A DNA stretch of 64,000 nucleotides from Conchocele bisecta (lineage: Eukaryota; Mollusca; Bivalvia; Lucinida; Thyasiridae). The DNA lies in assembly GCA_029237695.1 (NCBI GenBank), contig JAQRGA010000391.1:1-64000 (forward strand), in the 5' to 3' direction. Shown here one piece after another: positions 1 through 10,785 of this stretch (positions are counted from its first letter, which is position 1; every line of letters begins with the position of its first letter). Position numbers and translations under genes: made by a program. A model generated the notes under the pieces. That model was not told where the DNA came from. It was given only the letters and a program-made list of their open reading frames with translations, and made no database searches.

Positions 1-375
1 ATAGTAAATGAAAAAACTTTAAGCAAAAACTTTAACACTTTAAGCAAAATGTTCAAAGTAATTAGACTTGGACATTGGGCACAGGGGCCGCATGGTAGGG
101 GGGATAATGAAAATATAGATAATGATAAACACCCATGTGAAGTTTCAAGGTAATGGGCGCAGCAGTTACAGAGAACTAGTGTAACGAAAAACTGTAACCT
201 AAAAACTTTAACCAAAAACTTTAACCAAAAAGTTCAAAGTAATTAGACCTTGACATTGGGCAAAGGGGCCGCACGGTAGGGGGGTATAATGAAAATATAG
301 ATGATGATAAACACCCATGTGAAGTTTGAAGGTAATGGGCGAAGCTGTTGCAGAGATATAGCATAACGAAAAATT
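1..375. repeat. 181-bp tandem repeat, two copies
   Basis: GTTCAAAGTAATTAGAC starts at 51 and again at 232, and the following ~145 bp (through GGGGCCGCA, the G run, and ACACCCATGTGAAGTTT) repeats with few changes, giving a period of 181 bp. The two units are joined by AAAAACTTTAACC-type spacers. Apparent reading frames here are repeat artefacts. Confidence 0.85.
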
Positions 376-544
376 TTAACCAAAAAACATTAACCAAAAA
401 CTTTAACAAAAACTTTAACCAAAAACTTTAACCAAAAACTTTAACCGGACACACGTACGTACGTACGTACGTACGTACGTACGTACGTACGTACGCCAAA
501 GTGCCGACTATATCGCCCTTTCCGCAAGCGGGCGCGACAAAAAA
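360..544. repeat. AAAAACTTTAACC / (ACGT)n terminal cassette, copy 1
   Basis: Degenerate CAAAAACTTTAAC units are followed by TTAACCGGAC, an (ACGT)n tract at 453-495, then GCCAAAGTGCCGACTATATC and a CGGGCGCGACAAAAA end. The same ordered cassette recurs at 8056-8167 in the same orientation. At 544 it abuts an open retrotransposon RT frame, so the cassette probably marks the end of an inserted element. Confidence 0.75.
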
Positions 545-862
545 CAAACAATGAATGGCGCTTCTGTGTTGATTACAGACAATTAAATGCAATCACAGAA
601 CCAATGGCATTCCCCATCCCACATATGTCCGATGTATTTGACACATTGGCAGAGTCCAAAGCAGATATATTCTCAACTCTCGATCTGCGCAGCGGATTCT
701 GGAAGTGCCGTTGGATGAAGAAACAAAACACAAAAGTTCTTTCATCCCACACAAAGGTATTTTTTAGTTCAATCGCCTTGCTTTTGGAATGACCAATGCA
801 CCAATGACATTTCAAAGCCTCATGACAAAAGTGATAAAAGGCCTGAATTTCAAAATAGTGTT
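545..862 (+). pseudogene. pol: Ty3/gypsy reverse transcriptase, N-terminal part
   Basis: The frame opens with WRFCVDYRQLNAIT, then IFSTLDLRSGFWK (fingers/palm motif with the first catalytic Asp), and after a frameshift near 740-780 with FGMTNAPMTFQSLM. These are conserved blocks of the gypsy-type RT, which copies element RNA into DNA. The segment lacks protease upstream and the YIDD box, which resumes only at about 1648. The start is lost to the adjoining cassette. Confidence 0.85.
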
Positions 863-865
863 ACA

Positions 866-1640
866 ACGAGCGTTGTTTATTGATACCATTTATTAATTTA
901 CTTTTACTTATTTTAGACTTGGGGAATTAGGCTCAATTTGATCGAAAGATGAAAAGACAAAGACACATGTTGATTCTATACTTTAATATTCCCAAGAGCT
1001 CCCTGGCAACCCAAACAATGCCCTTTATAATAAGCCACGCGGACGCTATGGAAAGCACATCTGACCACTCGGCTCAAATGCTCAAAATCAGACTTTTCCT
1101 GAGAACTATGTTTAAATTGGCTTTTAATACGAATATCAAAAGTCAATTTAGACATCGGACTGTCTTCTGAATCATATTTGGAACCATCTGTAATATGCAA
1201 ATGACTGTTAACAACTACATGTTATAGTATTATGTTTTGACTCAGTGTAGCTCAAATACTAGTCATCAATGTACAGTATCAAAAGAGTTATTACATGATC
1301 TATGAAATTTCACAATAACTTGCAGACACCAATTCAGAATTGCAACATGGTATGGTGTGACCCCAAGCTATTTGACCGGGGCATAACGCCCATTAAAGAG
1401 GTCTGGTTTCTGCAGAGAGTTACTCAGAGGTCATGACCTGATTCCTTATGAACAAAGAATGGTATGGTTCAAATGACTATTGAAAACATGTATATTCGCC
1501 CTAACTTGTAATTATTACATAATCTCATTATGTATCTGGCAACCAGTCTAGTCCCAGATTGGACAATGCATCTGCATGGTTCAATCAAGGTTTATACCGT
1601 TTGCCATTCAGTCCATCAAATTGGTACACAATCACAATAG
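866..1640. other. Non-coding insertion splitting the RT
   Basis: The RT frame breaks after ...LMTKVIKGLNFKI (about 864) and resumes at LVYIDDIL (about 1645). In intact relatives these two blocks are almost contiguous, so about 775 bp of unrelated AT-rich sequence has been inserted. I see no coding motif or terminal repeats in it. Confidence 0.6.
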
Positions 1641-2410
1641 CCTTAGTGTACATTGATGACATACTCATATTCTCAAAAACATTTGATCAACACTTCATCA
1701 TCTTGAAATGGTGTTCGCAAATATACGAGCAGCAAATCTAACACTACACCCGTCAAAATGTAAGTTCGCAACAGGACAGATCAAATATCTTGGCCATATA
1801 GTAGGTAAAGATGGGATGAAAGTAAACCCAAACAATACAGATAAAATCAGAAACTGTCAACGACCAAGAAATGCTAAACACGTAAAAAGTGTACTGGGAA
1901 TGATGGGCTATTACAGGAAGTTTGTAGAAGGCTATGCCCAAATTGCCCAACCATTACATAATCTACTAAAGAAAGATACAAAGTTCAAATGGACAGAAGC
2001 CTGTGAAATGGCATTCAATGAGTTAAAAGAAATACTCATTTCAGCACCAATACTCAGATATCCAGATTTCAATAAGGAATTTATCATTTCCACTGACAGC
2101 TCTGCCTATTCAATAGGATATGTTCTAAGTCAAGAGCATAATGGAAAGGACCATCCAATCTGTTTTGGTGGCCTTTCACTCAGGGATAATGAGCTGAAGT
2201 GGCATATCACCGACAAAGAGGGGCTTGCCTTAGAAGGCATACAACACTTCAGGCATTACCTGGCAATCAAGAAGTTTACTGTTTTCACTGAGAACATATC
2301 AGTGAAACACATACAGAAACTGAAGGACAGCCAAGGACGCCTTGGAAGATGGGGGCTTAGTTCTACAAGGCTACAAGTTTGAAATTAAACACAAATCCGG
2401 CTCCCAGAAC
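1641..2410 (+). pseudogene. pol: Ty3/gypsy RT C-terminal part and RNase H
   Basis: LVYIDDILIFSKTFDQH carries the RT catalytic YIDD box. After a frameshift near 1705, one frame (1708-2382) continues with KCKFATGQIKYLGHIV, VLGMMGYYRKFVEGYA and the RNase H region FIISTDSSAYSIGYVLSQ, WHITDKEGLA and FRHYL. The DS in STDSSAYSIG is the usual first acidic position of the RNase H. The frame breaks again near 2380, and the HKSGSQNHTADFL-type linker follows in a different frame. Confidence 0.9.
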
Positions 2411-2659
2411 CATACTGCAGACTTTCTATTTACACGAGAACGTCACACCGGCTGACCCAACTGGCTTGACAGATCACATTGGTTCTACGACAAATTATAC
2501 CAAGTTGGAACAGGTGACACTGGTTTACCCTCGTGAAGATGACGAGGTAGTGATACATGCTGTTCGAAATGAAGGGGACAATGGACCTTCACATAATGAG
2601 CCAAAGGTTGATCAGCTTGGCCGTTATCAACGGGACTGTCCTGACTTCAGGAACATCTA

Positions 2660-3860
2660 TCAATATTTACAACATCGACAGGTGCCAGATGATCCTCAGC
2701 ATGCTAGAGCAACTGTAGCAGAGGCCTATAATTACACTTCATCAAGAGAGCAATGAAACTTACCAGAGAAGAGAGACTGGTGAAACAGACTGCCATTCAC
2801 AGAGTGTACAGAGATGATCTGTTGAAGTCATATCATGACTGCATTGCTGGAGCGGGGCATCAAGGTTTTGAACCGACATATGCGTCACTTCGCAATAAAT
2901 ACCATTGGCCTTCAATGTATGCTGACAATAGGTCATATGTGCAAAGTTGCAAAATTGGCCAGCAGTCCAAATGAGCCTTCAATACGAAACCACCTCCACT
3001 GCATCCACAACCAGTTGACAACATATTCAGCAGGTGGCATATGTACATTTTGAGTGGACTTCCAACCACTAAAGATAAGTATAGACATGTACTTCTTGAA
3101 GGAGACACATTCTGAGTGTTAGAGGAAGGGACTTTATGTCGAACTTGGTGAAAGGACTGGCAGAACTATTTCAAATCCAGCGGACTTATACAAGTTCATA
3201 CCGCCCGATGACGAATGGACTTGTGGAATCAAAGAATTCCTACATTCTTCAGGCATTATGAGCGTATTGCAAAGGACAGCAAGATGATTGGCCAGAAATG
3301 ATACCAGGTATAATGATGGCATACCGATCCACTCCTGCGACCCAGTCCACTGATTAGAGTCCATTCTTCCTTCTATACGGCAGAGAAGTGTGTCTCCCAA
3401 TTGATACTGAGCTTCAACCAAAGGACCATCTCTCCCAAGATTTTAGAGTACATCTGGGTAGAATTCTACACAATGTAGAGACCTGCAGGAAGTTGGCAGG
3501 TGAAAACATCAAGGCTGCACAAGAGAAATACAAGGAGCAGTATGACAAATGGTCAACATTTCCCAACTTTTAGCCAGCACAACAGGTATGGCTGTACTGT
3601 ACAAAAGTACCACAAGGAAAAGCCCAGAAGCTGCACAGACGATGGGTAGGACCATACTACATAACAATGTTGGGTCCAAATCACACATATAAGCTGAGGA
3701 ATACGGAAACCAACAAGGAGTTCAAGTCACTGGTAAATGCAATGAGGCTGAAAGCATACTTTGATCCAGACACACGGCCAAGAAATCCACCACAAGAGCT
3801 GGAGAATGATGAATATGAACTGAATTCAGATGAGTTTATAGGACCAGTGTCAAATAGCTG
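2660..3860 (+). pseudogene. pol: Ty3/gypsy integrase, heavily mutated
   Basis: The zinc-binding H-H-C-C region is visible at about 2840-2975 (GHQGFEPTYASLRNKYHWPS, then SYVQSCKIGQQ, where the second Cys is Gly). Core-domain pieces follow across frames (PLHPQPVDNIF near 3000; SNPADLYKFIPPDDEWT near 3170). The 3388-3573 frame is an alpha-helical C-terminal stretch, and RRWVGPYYI at 3640-3670 is a GPY/F-type module. At least four stops or shifts make it non-functional. The core catalytic triad cannot be read confidently. Confidence 0.8.
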
Positions 3861-4985
3861 AGGATCAGCAAAATAAGCAACAAGGTACTAGTAATGAGAA
3901 GCAAAACAAGATGAATAGACCAGAACAGAACAACACGGAAAATGGACAGCAGAAGGTGACAGCAGAGCCAGCAGCAAATAAATCATCGTCCGCAGAAAAG
4001 GAAAGAAACGTCAAAGTAGTGACAACAACAATGGTAAGCGGAAGCAGCCAAAGAATCAACAAGCAGAAACTAGTGAGAATACAAACAGTAAGCAGAAGCA
4101 GCCAAATAATAAACAAACAAAGTCTGGTAAGGTACAACAAAATCAAGGACAGAAAAAGAAGGTAACTACCGACAATACAGACAGCAATATATCAAAGGAG
4201 CGGCCTAAAACAAAGAACGCTCAACAGAAAAATATACCTCATTCAAACAGCTAAGTAAGATACAGCAACAACACACGCAAGTCAAACAACAATCATCCAG
4301 TGGAGCACAGCAATCTACCAGCAGACAGGACCCCGGGACATCCGAGGCAAGAGATCAAAAGCCGTCATGGATTGTAAGCCATTTAATCATGATGACATAA
4401 AAGCTGTTGTCTCTTCCACTCGAAGCAATGGAATCTTGTATTACAAGGTAGTTTCAGGACAACATGACAAATTGGTATTTTGCATGTAAAATACCAAGTC
4501 ACTTTATCCGGGAATTCCATGCAAACCGAACTCTGGCTGGCAAGAAGCGAAAGAGATCACTACAAGAAAAACAGCACAAGTTCTTTAACAAACCTGATAA
4601 AGAAATCAATGTAGTCTCAGCATCAGAAGGTAAAACTGTCAAACAACCAGACGAACACAAATGCCAAAATTTCTCAATGATCTGCATAAGGCATGGGAAA
4701 ACGAGCAAGAAGAATTTGCCATCCAGAACATAAGGTCCAAACGGAATCCAAACCACAAATCAAGCAGGGTATATCCATACACATATGATATTGTTCATGA
4801 AGTAAAAATTAGACCAGATGGTTCATATTGGTTGTTCATGAAGTAAATATTAGACCAGATGGTTCATATTGGTGCTTACAAGGATTTCTAAACCCGAACA
4901 TTGCACCCAACTGGTATCCTCTGTCTCAAATATCAAACTTTACCCACAAGAAAATGATGGAGTCAGTAGAACATGAATACAATAC
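3861..4985 (+). pseudogene. 3' extension of the gypsy element, Lys/Gln-rich
   Basis: After the integrase GPY region comes a low-complexity stretch rich in Lys, Gln, Asn and Ser (3911-4165). Then, in shifting frames, there is a short domain with SSTRSNGILYYKVVSGQ at about 4410-4460 that loosely resembles a chromodomain. A 41-bp tandem duplication (TTGTTCATGAAGTAAA at 4791 and 4832) shifts the frame near the end. Function is not assigned. The 3' LTR is not recognisable, although AT-rich sequence after 5000 may contain it. Confidence 0.45.
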
Positions 4986-4999
4986 ACACATTAGTATAA

Positions 5000-6690
5000 G
5001 TTGGTAATAATTATTGTCCATAGTGGACCAGGTTTCGATATTTCAAGGGCACAAGTTTACTTGTGACTTCGTATTTAAGTGTTTAATAGTGCTAAGACTC
5101 AGCCTCAGCCCTTACATTAGTATAAGTATCTAAAATCACTACTGACATAATTAGAAATCAAATTTATATATTTCTTCAAGATTTATACAAACTTCATATC
5201 CAAAACATTAATATGACAATAAGTTTATGGTAACAGATTTCAATCTGACAACCACAGTGAAATGATATAATGTCTGCCCTATGCAACAAATTAATAACAC
5301 AGTTGATCACATCATTGGTAAAGGTAACCATATACCCAGTGCATGCCATAATTGATGCTACTTACATCATAGTCTGATATGTGTTGTAGTCATGTTTATA
5401 AAGCACTGTTCCATGTATTGCCATTTTCAGATACATGTACCATAACATGTGTGTTTATTTACAGAGTTACTACATGTATGACATATTATCATACTCATAT
5501 CAGCTATAACTCATCATATATTGTAATAAGATCTACATTTTTAAGCAACTAAGTTACAATGTCGTTTTGAAAAACAAAGATGTTGAATGTTTCTTCATCA
5601 CTATCCATTCATGTGTGGCTTCTAACCATTTAATGTCTGAAGCAATAGTCAGATACAAAAGTCTACAAAATATGCTGTCACTTGCTTCTGAATGGAGGTA
5701 AAAGGAAACCATATGGTTGTACATAAACGTAATTACATGCACTTTCATTTTGTCTGATAACATGTTTGCAATATTCATATAAGTCACAATGAAGTATTCT
5801 CTATCTCAAGTTTGAGAACAAACTTTGGTGAGGGAGGGGGAATCTGTCACCGTGTGACCATATTATCTCATCATAATGTGTGTTTTCTCATGTACATATT
5901 TCAATTCTTGTATAAACTGTATTTTCATATGAGTACATAGGTTTGAACACATAATTACTTGTTTGATAAAGATTAGTAGGGAAGTTGGATAATATCTACT
6001 CTGACTGCAAACTAATGTACTATTGATAAGATCAGATGCCAAAAGCCACTCTGTTATCTTACCACTGGTCACTGAGAATGTATTGTTTGCCAAATGTAAT
6101 GTTTGACTATTAGGAAGCCTACTCTGTCAAAGTGTCAAACTTATCACAATAATGCCCAGATCAGTAAGATGTTTGTTAGATGTTTTCATTTATTGATTGA
6201 TTGGCATGTGAGATTAAGACACACTCTTGCTATATAACATGGTGCAAAGTTTAGTCAAATCAGTTTCCACTACCCCTGTATACAGTCAGGCGGTACTACA
6301 AGAACTCAGGAGTATAACGAATCTTGTGTTTGGATTATTGACTTGTAATGTTGGAGCTTTAACGTAACAGGGAAGTTGAAATTATTTATTAACATTACAA
6401 TTTACAGAAATTACACATGCAACAATATATGTAGACATTATTATCAGTGAACATTACTATCACAATACCAGCCATTATTTACAAACTGGAACTGTATACA
6501 ATATACGTACATGAAATAACAGAGTATCAATACTTATCAATGCATGGAACTGTTTAACCTGTATGCATGTTCTGGACATCAACATCATTAAATTAGTGTG
6601 CTATCATTTCAATCTCACCTAATTTATACAATTTTATATTGCATGCACACATCTTTTGGCACAATTAATTTATTAATATGCCAATTGATT
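5000..6690. other. AT-rich, no gene seen
   Basis: Only short AT-rich reading frames without motifs occur on either strand. I see no tRNA, tandem array or terminal repeats. Remnants of the retrotransposon LTR may lie at the left edge. Confidence 0.6.
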
Positions 6691-6769
6691 GGACCTCTGT
6701 GCCTCCTGGTAAATAGTGTGGTTAGGCTTGTAACGTGTTAGCTGGGGTGCTACCGCCAAAGTTTGGGCT

Positions 6770-6959
6770 AGCCTAAAATCCACCCCGGTGGGACTTTGGG
6801 CCGGCCTGAACTCCCCCCCAGGGGGAACTTTCAACTAGTCAACTTCCCCCCCCCCACCCACAGCTCCCATCGAACCCCACCACCTTAATTTTTTCCGAAC
6901 GAAATAAGGAAGAAAAAATTGAGACATAAGTTAACAATGTAGTATTTATGGTCAATATG

Positions 6960-7017
<58 letters not shown>

Positions 7018-7575
7018 TTTGGGCCGACCCATAATCCCCCCCCCTCTGAACTCACATATATATATATATATGAGTTCAGAGGGGGGGGGTTTGATTATGG
7101 GCCGGCCCAAAGTCCCCCCTCCCCTGTACTACTTATTATTGTATTTATGGTGACGAGTTCAGAGGGGGGGGGGGGGGAAGGGTGGATTATTGTATTATTA
7201 TTCAAAGTCCTCCCCCCCACCCCACTTAATAATTATCTTGCCGCTGATGTGTGTGCATGTTGACGAATTGAGAGTGGGGTATGGGGAGATTATCGACCGG
7301 CCCAAAGTCCCCCCCCCCCACCCTGTACTACTTATCTTGCATCTGATTTGTATTTATGGTTACAAGTTTTGAGGGGGGGGGGTATGGACAATTACAATGT
7401 CCCCCCACCCTCACCTAATACTTGCAGCTGATTTGTGTGCATGTTGACGAGTTGAGGGGGGATTATGGGCCGGCCCAAACTCCCCCCTCCACTACTTATC
7501 TTGCATCTTATTTGTATTTATGGTGACGAGTTCAGAGGGGTGGGGTTGATTATTGAATTATTATTCAAAGTCCTC
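6770..7575. repeat. Degenerate ~95-bp tandem repeat with G/C homopolymers
   Basis: Blocks of the form CCGGCCCAAAGTCCCCC, TACTTATCTTGCATCTGATT and GACGAGTTCAGAGGGGGG recur at about 7102, 7200, 7298, 7395, 7472 and 7565. Each unit starts with a C run and ends with a G run, so adjacent units can pair as hairpins. A clear inverted repeat lies at 7017-7112 around a TA core. Confidence 0.75.
6962..7016. repeat. (TA)n microsatellite
   Basis: This is an uninterrupted TA dinucleotide run of about 55 bp. A shorter TA run lies at about 7056-7071, inside the adjoining inverted repeat. Confidence 0.95.
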
Positions 7576-8055
7576 TTGGAGGGCGGATGCCGGACGGCGG
7601 AAGCCGGACAAAGTGGTAACTACCGGTATATATGCTCCCTCGAATAGTTAAAACGTTCTCAAAGACCACCAGGGATCGAGAAAATAATAGCATCACTGGA
7701 AGGACGCACCTGCAGACTTTCTATAGCCGCTTATAAAACTTAACACAATTGATACCAAAAGTGGGAAAAATGTGTATAACTTTCGAAGTGACAGTCCTGC
7801 TCAATGATGACCGAGATTGGGAATAATATCACTGATATGCTTAGCCTTTATTTTTTCTTAAATGATATCGTAAATGTACTAATACAGTTTATATAATGCC
7901 TAGGCTATTCATGTACTATGCATGAAAAGTTAATATCTAAATTGTATCACTGGTTGAAAGGTTGTGTAAGGAATTTCTATATATTAGATGGCCGCGGCCT
8001 GCATGTCGCGCCTTGGGGCGAGGCATGGACACTAAAAAAAGAGATACAGTAGACG
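7576..8055. other. No gene seen
   Basis: A GCCGGA-rich start (7588-7610) gives way to AT-rich sequence. I recognise no motif, RNA gene or terminal repeat. The left end of the element carrying the second cassette may lie here but is not visible. Confidence 0.5.
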
Positions 8056-8167
8056 GAAAAACTTTAACCAAAAAACTTTAACCAAAAACTTTAACCGGAC
8101 GTACGTACGTACGTACGTGCCAAAGTGCCGACTATATCGCGCTTTCCGCAACCGGGCGCGACAAAAA
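8056..8167. repeat. AAAAACTTTAACC / (ACGT)n terminal cassette, copy 2
   Basis: The order is the same as at 360-544: AAAAACTTTAACC units, TTAACCGGAC, a shorter (ACGT)n run (8099-8118), GCCAAAGTGCCGACTATATC, then a CGGGCGCGACAAAAA end. About 85 bp later the truncated capsid gene of viral copy A begins, so the insertion that brought this cassette probably removed the capsid C-terminus. Confidence 0.75.
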
Positions 8168-8252
8168 TCATAAAATGTATACCTTGCTTTTTTAGTATAA
8201 CCCCATGTAAAGTGGTTTAAATACATACATGTATATATCATTTGGTAGTCGT

Positions 8253-9375
8253 CGCTGGCTCGCATGTCTAGCCATAACGCGTACTTGGAAGTCAGGAACT
8301 CCGCGAGGGAGACGTCCGAGAGCTGCAGGTCTTTGGCAACCGCGGCAACCTCCGGGGAGCGCTTAGAGCCGGCAGCAAACTGCTTTCTGGCTTCGTCCCA
8401 CTGCTGGTGTGCGCGAAAGCCCTGGCTGTAGAGTTGATTGGGAACTCCCTCGATCGTCACCTCGACCTTTGTGATTTTGGGGTTATATAATTTGTCGCTT
8501 TTTCTAGCCCCGAGCTCGAACCGACCCTCCTTGAACAGCACCAGTATGCCTTTCATCGAGCGTGCTGGGACGTTGACATTAATATTCCATAATGTGTCGC
8601 TTTTGTCTTTCTTCATCTTGCGATGGCGATGAACTCGGTCGTAAAGTATGGCAACGCGCCCGGCGTACTGGGTTCTGATCAATCGCGCGAGTTCGGGCAT
8701 CGTGACCATGTCGTAATCCAGCGAAACATTGTCGATCGTATACGTCGATGCCATGTCGGTGGCTATGATAACTCGACCGTAGTCGTTGAACGTCAGTTCG
8801 TATTCGAGGCGGTCCGCCAAAGCGCTCTGATAGTAGGACATGTGGCTCTCCAGCAACTCGAAGTCTAGCGGGATGTAGAAGCGGTTGCCGTAAGAGGCCG
8901 CGATCGCGTTGTCGCTCGCGACGTTATCTGCCTTGTCACCAGCCCCGATTCTAAGTCTGGTTACGTTTTTATTTCGGCTGGTGTCAATACCCTGATATAC
9001 CGCGTTTTCGCGCTCTTGTGCCGTCTTCCACATGTCTTGGTAGCAATGGTAGACGTCGCTGTCGTCGATCGACATCACCTCATTGCCAGAAATCATTATC
9101 ATGGTCTTCTTGACGATGGCGCGACCCAGGTTCTAAACGACGGTTCGGTCCGCGTCTGTCGACGTCAGTGAAATAGTGAAAGCGAGGCGAACAGTCCCCG
9201 ACACAATGACGTCGCTAGCTCCGAGGTTGGGAAAGCGGGCCAAGAGCTGCTGGTTCTGGTCGATTGTTGATTGGTTGTTCGTAATAACGACGCTCTGTCT
9301 CACGCCTTTCGCCCCGAGGGGCTCCCGCAGTCTGCGGTATGGATTGAGTTTGCCACCGTATTGACTCGAACATAT
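8253..9375 (-). pseudogene. MCP: Major capsid protein (double jelly-roll hexon), copy A
   Basis: This is the hexon of Polinton-type virions, which in the family forms trimers that build an icosahedral shell. The frame is colinear with copy B from SSQYGGKLNPYRRLREPLG through ADRLEYELTFNDYGRV and PELARLIRTQYAGRV to KYALWLDMRASDD. Three lesions are visible. The start codon aligned with B's ATG is ATA (9373-9375). A TAG at 9133-9135 replaces a Gln codon. The last ~50 residues are replaced by unrelated sequence left of 8253. It lies divergent to the coiled-coil gene, sharing a 52-bp intergenic region. Assignment rests on family resemblance, strengthened by the ATPase that follows the B homologue. 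Confidence 0.88.
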
Positions 9376-9388
9376 TATTGAAACTATA

Positions 9389-9408
9389 TTAAACCCGTAT
9401 GGTTTTGT
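9389..9408 (-). promoter_or_regulatory. Conserved block upstream of capsid gene A
   Basis: On the minus strand this reads ACAAAACCATACGGGTTTAA and is identical to 25957-25976 upstream of capsid gene B, although flanking intergenic bases differ. It lies between the capsid and the divergent coiled-coil gene. Conservation inside a non-coding gap suggests a promoter element. That role is inferred. Confidence 0.55.
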
Positions 9409-9427
9409 GTTTAATACATCGCTAACG

Positions 9428-10476
9428 ATGGATGGTCGCGACTTTGGCATGGACGAGTTCGATCTCACTACGGCCGACCGAGACGATTTTCGCGATGATG
9501 ATGATGATGACTTCGATGATTACCTCGCGAACATCGACGAAACGGCCTTCATAGAGACACCACCCGGCGAGGAAATAGGTGGCGCTACCAGCACCGTTGG
9601 TCTAAGTCGGGAATTATTCGAGTCAGCTGTAGACGACTACTACAACAGTTTGGTAGAAAAAGGTGCGGTCCCGTCTGTCGGCCGCGACTACTCCAGGTTC
9701 GAATTGAATCGGGCCGATAGGTTGCGACTAAAAGCATCAAATGTTCCGATCGTCAACATGAGGACCGGAAAACCCCTAGCGCTGAGCACCATTGCCGGAA
9801 ACCGGGACGGTGGCGAAATCGTAAGGAGCGAACTAGGATTCGTAGATTGGAAAAGGGGTAAAACAATTATGCTGGCCCGCGCTGTAGAGACCCTACAGTC
9901 TACCGACGAAACTGGAGGAAGCTCATGATGACGAAGATAAGCGGCGGATTACCGAACGCCTGCGGTCGTTGCGGGATGAAAGAGATGCTCGCTTGGAGGC
10001 CGCCTCGACTAACCGTGAGGCGCTCGCACCCAAATAAGTCGGATCCACGAAACAATCTCGAGGGTCCTGCACGAGGAGACGACACTCGGTGAACGTCTTC
10101 GCACTCTGTTCAGAGAGCAGGGCGTCACGATATTAAGCATATTCACAGCTCTCGGCATTACTATATCGACCATAGTTCTAGCTATCACTGGAGGCGGTGG
10201 TGCAGCGGCTGCACCCGCGCCAGCACCAGCACCCGCGCCAGCCGGCGGAGCCAAAGAGTGGGCAAAAAAACAACTAAAAGCCCTCGCCAGTCTCCTGTCT
10301 AAATTAGCCAGAAAAGGCGGCTGCCTGGGTTGATCGGGGGTCTCGTCTCCTTCTTGCTATCTATATTATCAAAAACGGCCGGATTGTTCGCCGATAATGC
10401 TTGGGCTTTAATCGTGGCGATCGCCGGTCTCCTACTATTAACATCGCGAGAGCTCCTAACACCAAAGCGCGAATAG
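9428..10476 (+). pseudogene. Coiled-coil membrane protein with Pro/Ala linker, copy A
   Basis: An acidic N-terminus (Asp run at about 9490-9520) leads into a conserved segment (DDYYNSLVEKGAVPSVGRDY; KPLALSTIAGN). Relative to copy B, about 250 bp encoding the middle are deleted at a GAAACT microhomology near 9910, and the frame shifts. A coiled-coil (ERLRSLRDERDAR), a hydrophobic helix, an Ala/Pro linker (about 10200-10250) and a second hydrophobic helix then follow in pieces. This architecture is common in invertebrate Polintons, but its role is unknown. The last 21 bp overlap the 3' end of the convergent small membrane gene. Confidence 0.7.
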
Positions 10477-10758
10477 TCCGACCGCCACGAGGGAGACGAC
10501 GAGCCCTAATTTCTCCTCCTCGTGGGTTGTGACACTAGTTCCGAAGGAACTTGATGGGGTGCTTCGTGGTGAGGTGGGTGCTTGCGGTTTTATGAAATAG
10601 TTTCCACTTCCAACTCCGCTCCCGATCATGTTGGGGGTGTGCTTGATGATATCCGCGTTCACGTTTCCGTTGTAGCCGATATGTTGGTTGACGGTGGCGA
10701 TCTGATTATTGTAACCGTCAACCAGGTCGTCTCGTAGTATCATATTGCTCGGCGCCAT
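10456..10758 (-). CDS. Small tail-anchored membrane protein, copy A
   Basis: The product is 100 residues. It has a conserved N-terminal half (MILRDDLVDGYNNQI; NMIGSGVGSGNYFIKP), a Pro/Ser-rich linker, and a C-terminal hydrophobic segment after THEEEKLG. It starts at the ATG at 10756-10758. Copy B has ATA at the equivalent codon and a linker about 30 residues longer that contains palindromic repeats. It is convergent with the coiled-coil gene, with a 21-bp overlap. Function is unknown; a minor virion or membrane role is only inferred from the context of capsid genes. Confidence 0.6.
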   Translation of the reverse strand: MAPSNMILRDDLVDGYNNQIATVNQHIGYNGNVNADIIKHTPNMIGSGVGSGNYFIKPQAPTSPRSTPSSSFGTSVTTHEEEKLGLVVSLVAVGLFALWC

Positions 10759-10785
10759 ATACAGACCTATTCCAAATGCATGTGT

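Larger units (their letters stand above)
545..5000 (+). mobile_element. Degenerate Ty3/gypsy LTR retrotransposon (pol part)
   Basis: RT, RNase H and integrase signatures occur in the Metaviridae order on the + strand, broken by many stops, frameshifts and one ~775-bp insertion. The 5' end (gag, protease, 5' LTR) is replaced by the cassette ending at 544. No LTR pair can be recognised, so the 3' limit near 5000 is approximate. Confidence 0.85.

Noticed and set aside
2379..2756. Separate 125-codon gene
   Set aside because: It is the RNase H to integrase linker of the gypsy pol in a shifted frame.
8438..8868. Plus-strand frames inside the copy A capsid gene
   Set aside because: They are antisense shadows of the capsid frame, and the equivalent frames are not preserved in copy B.
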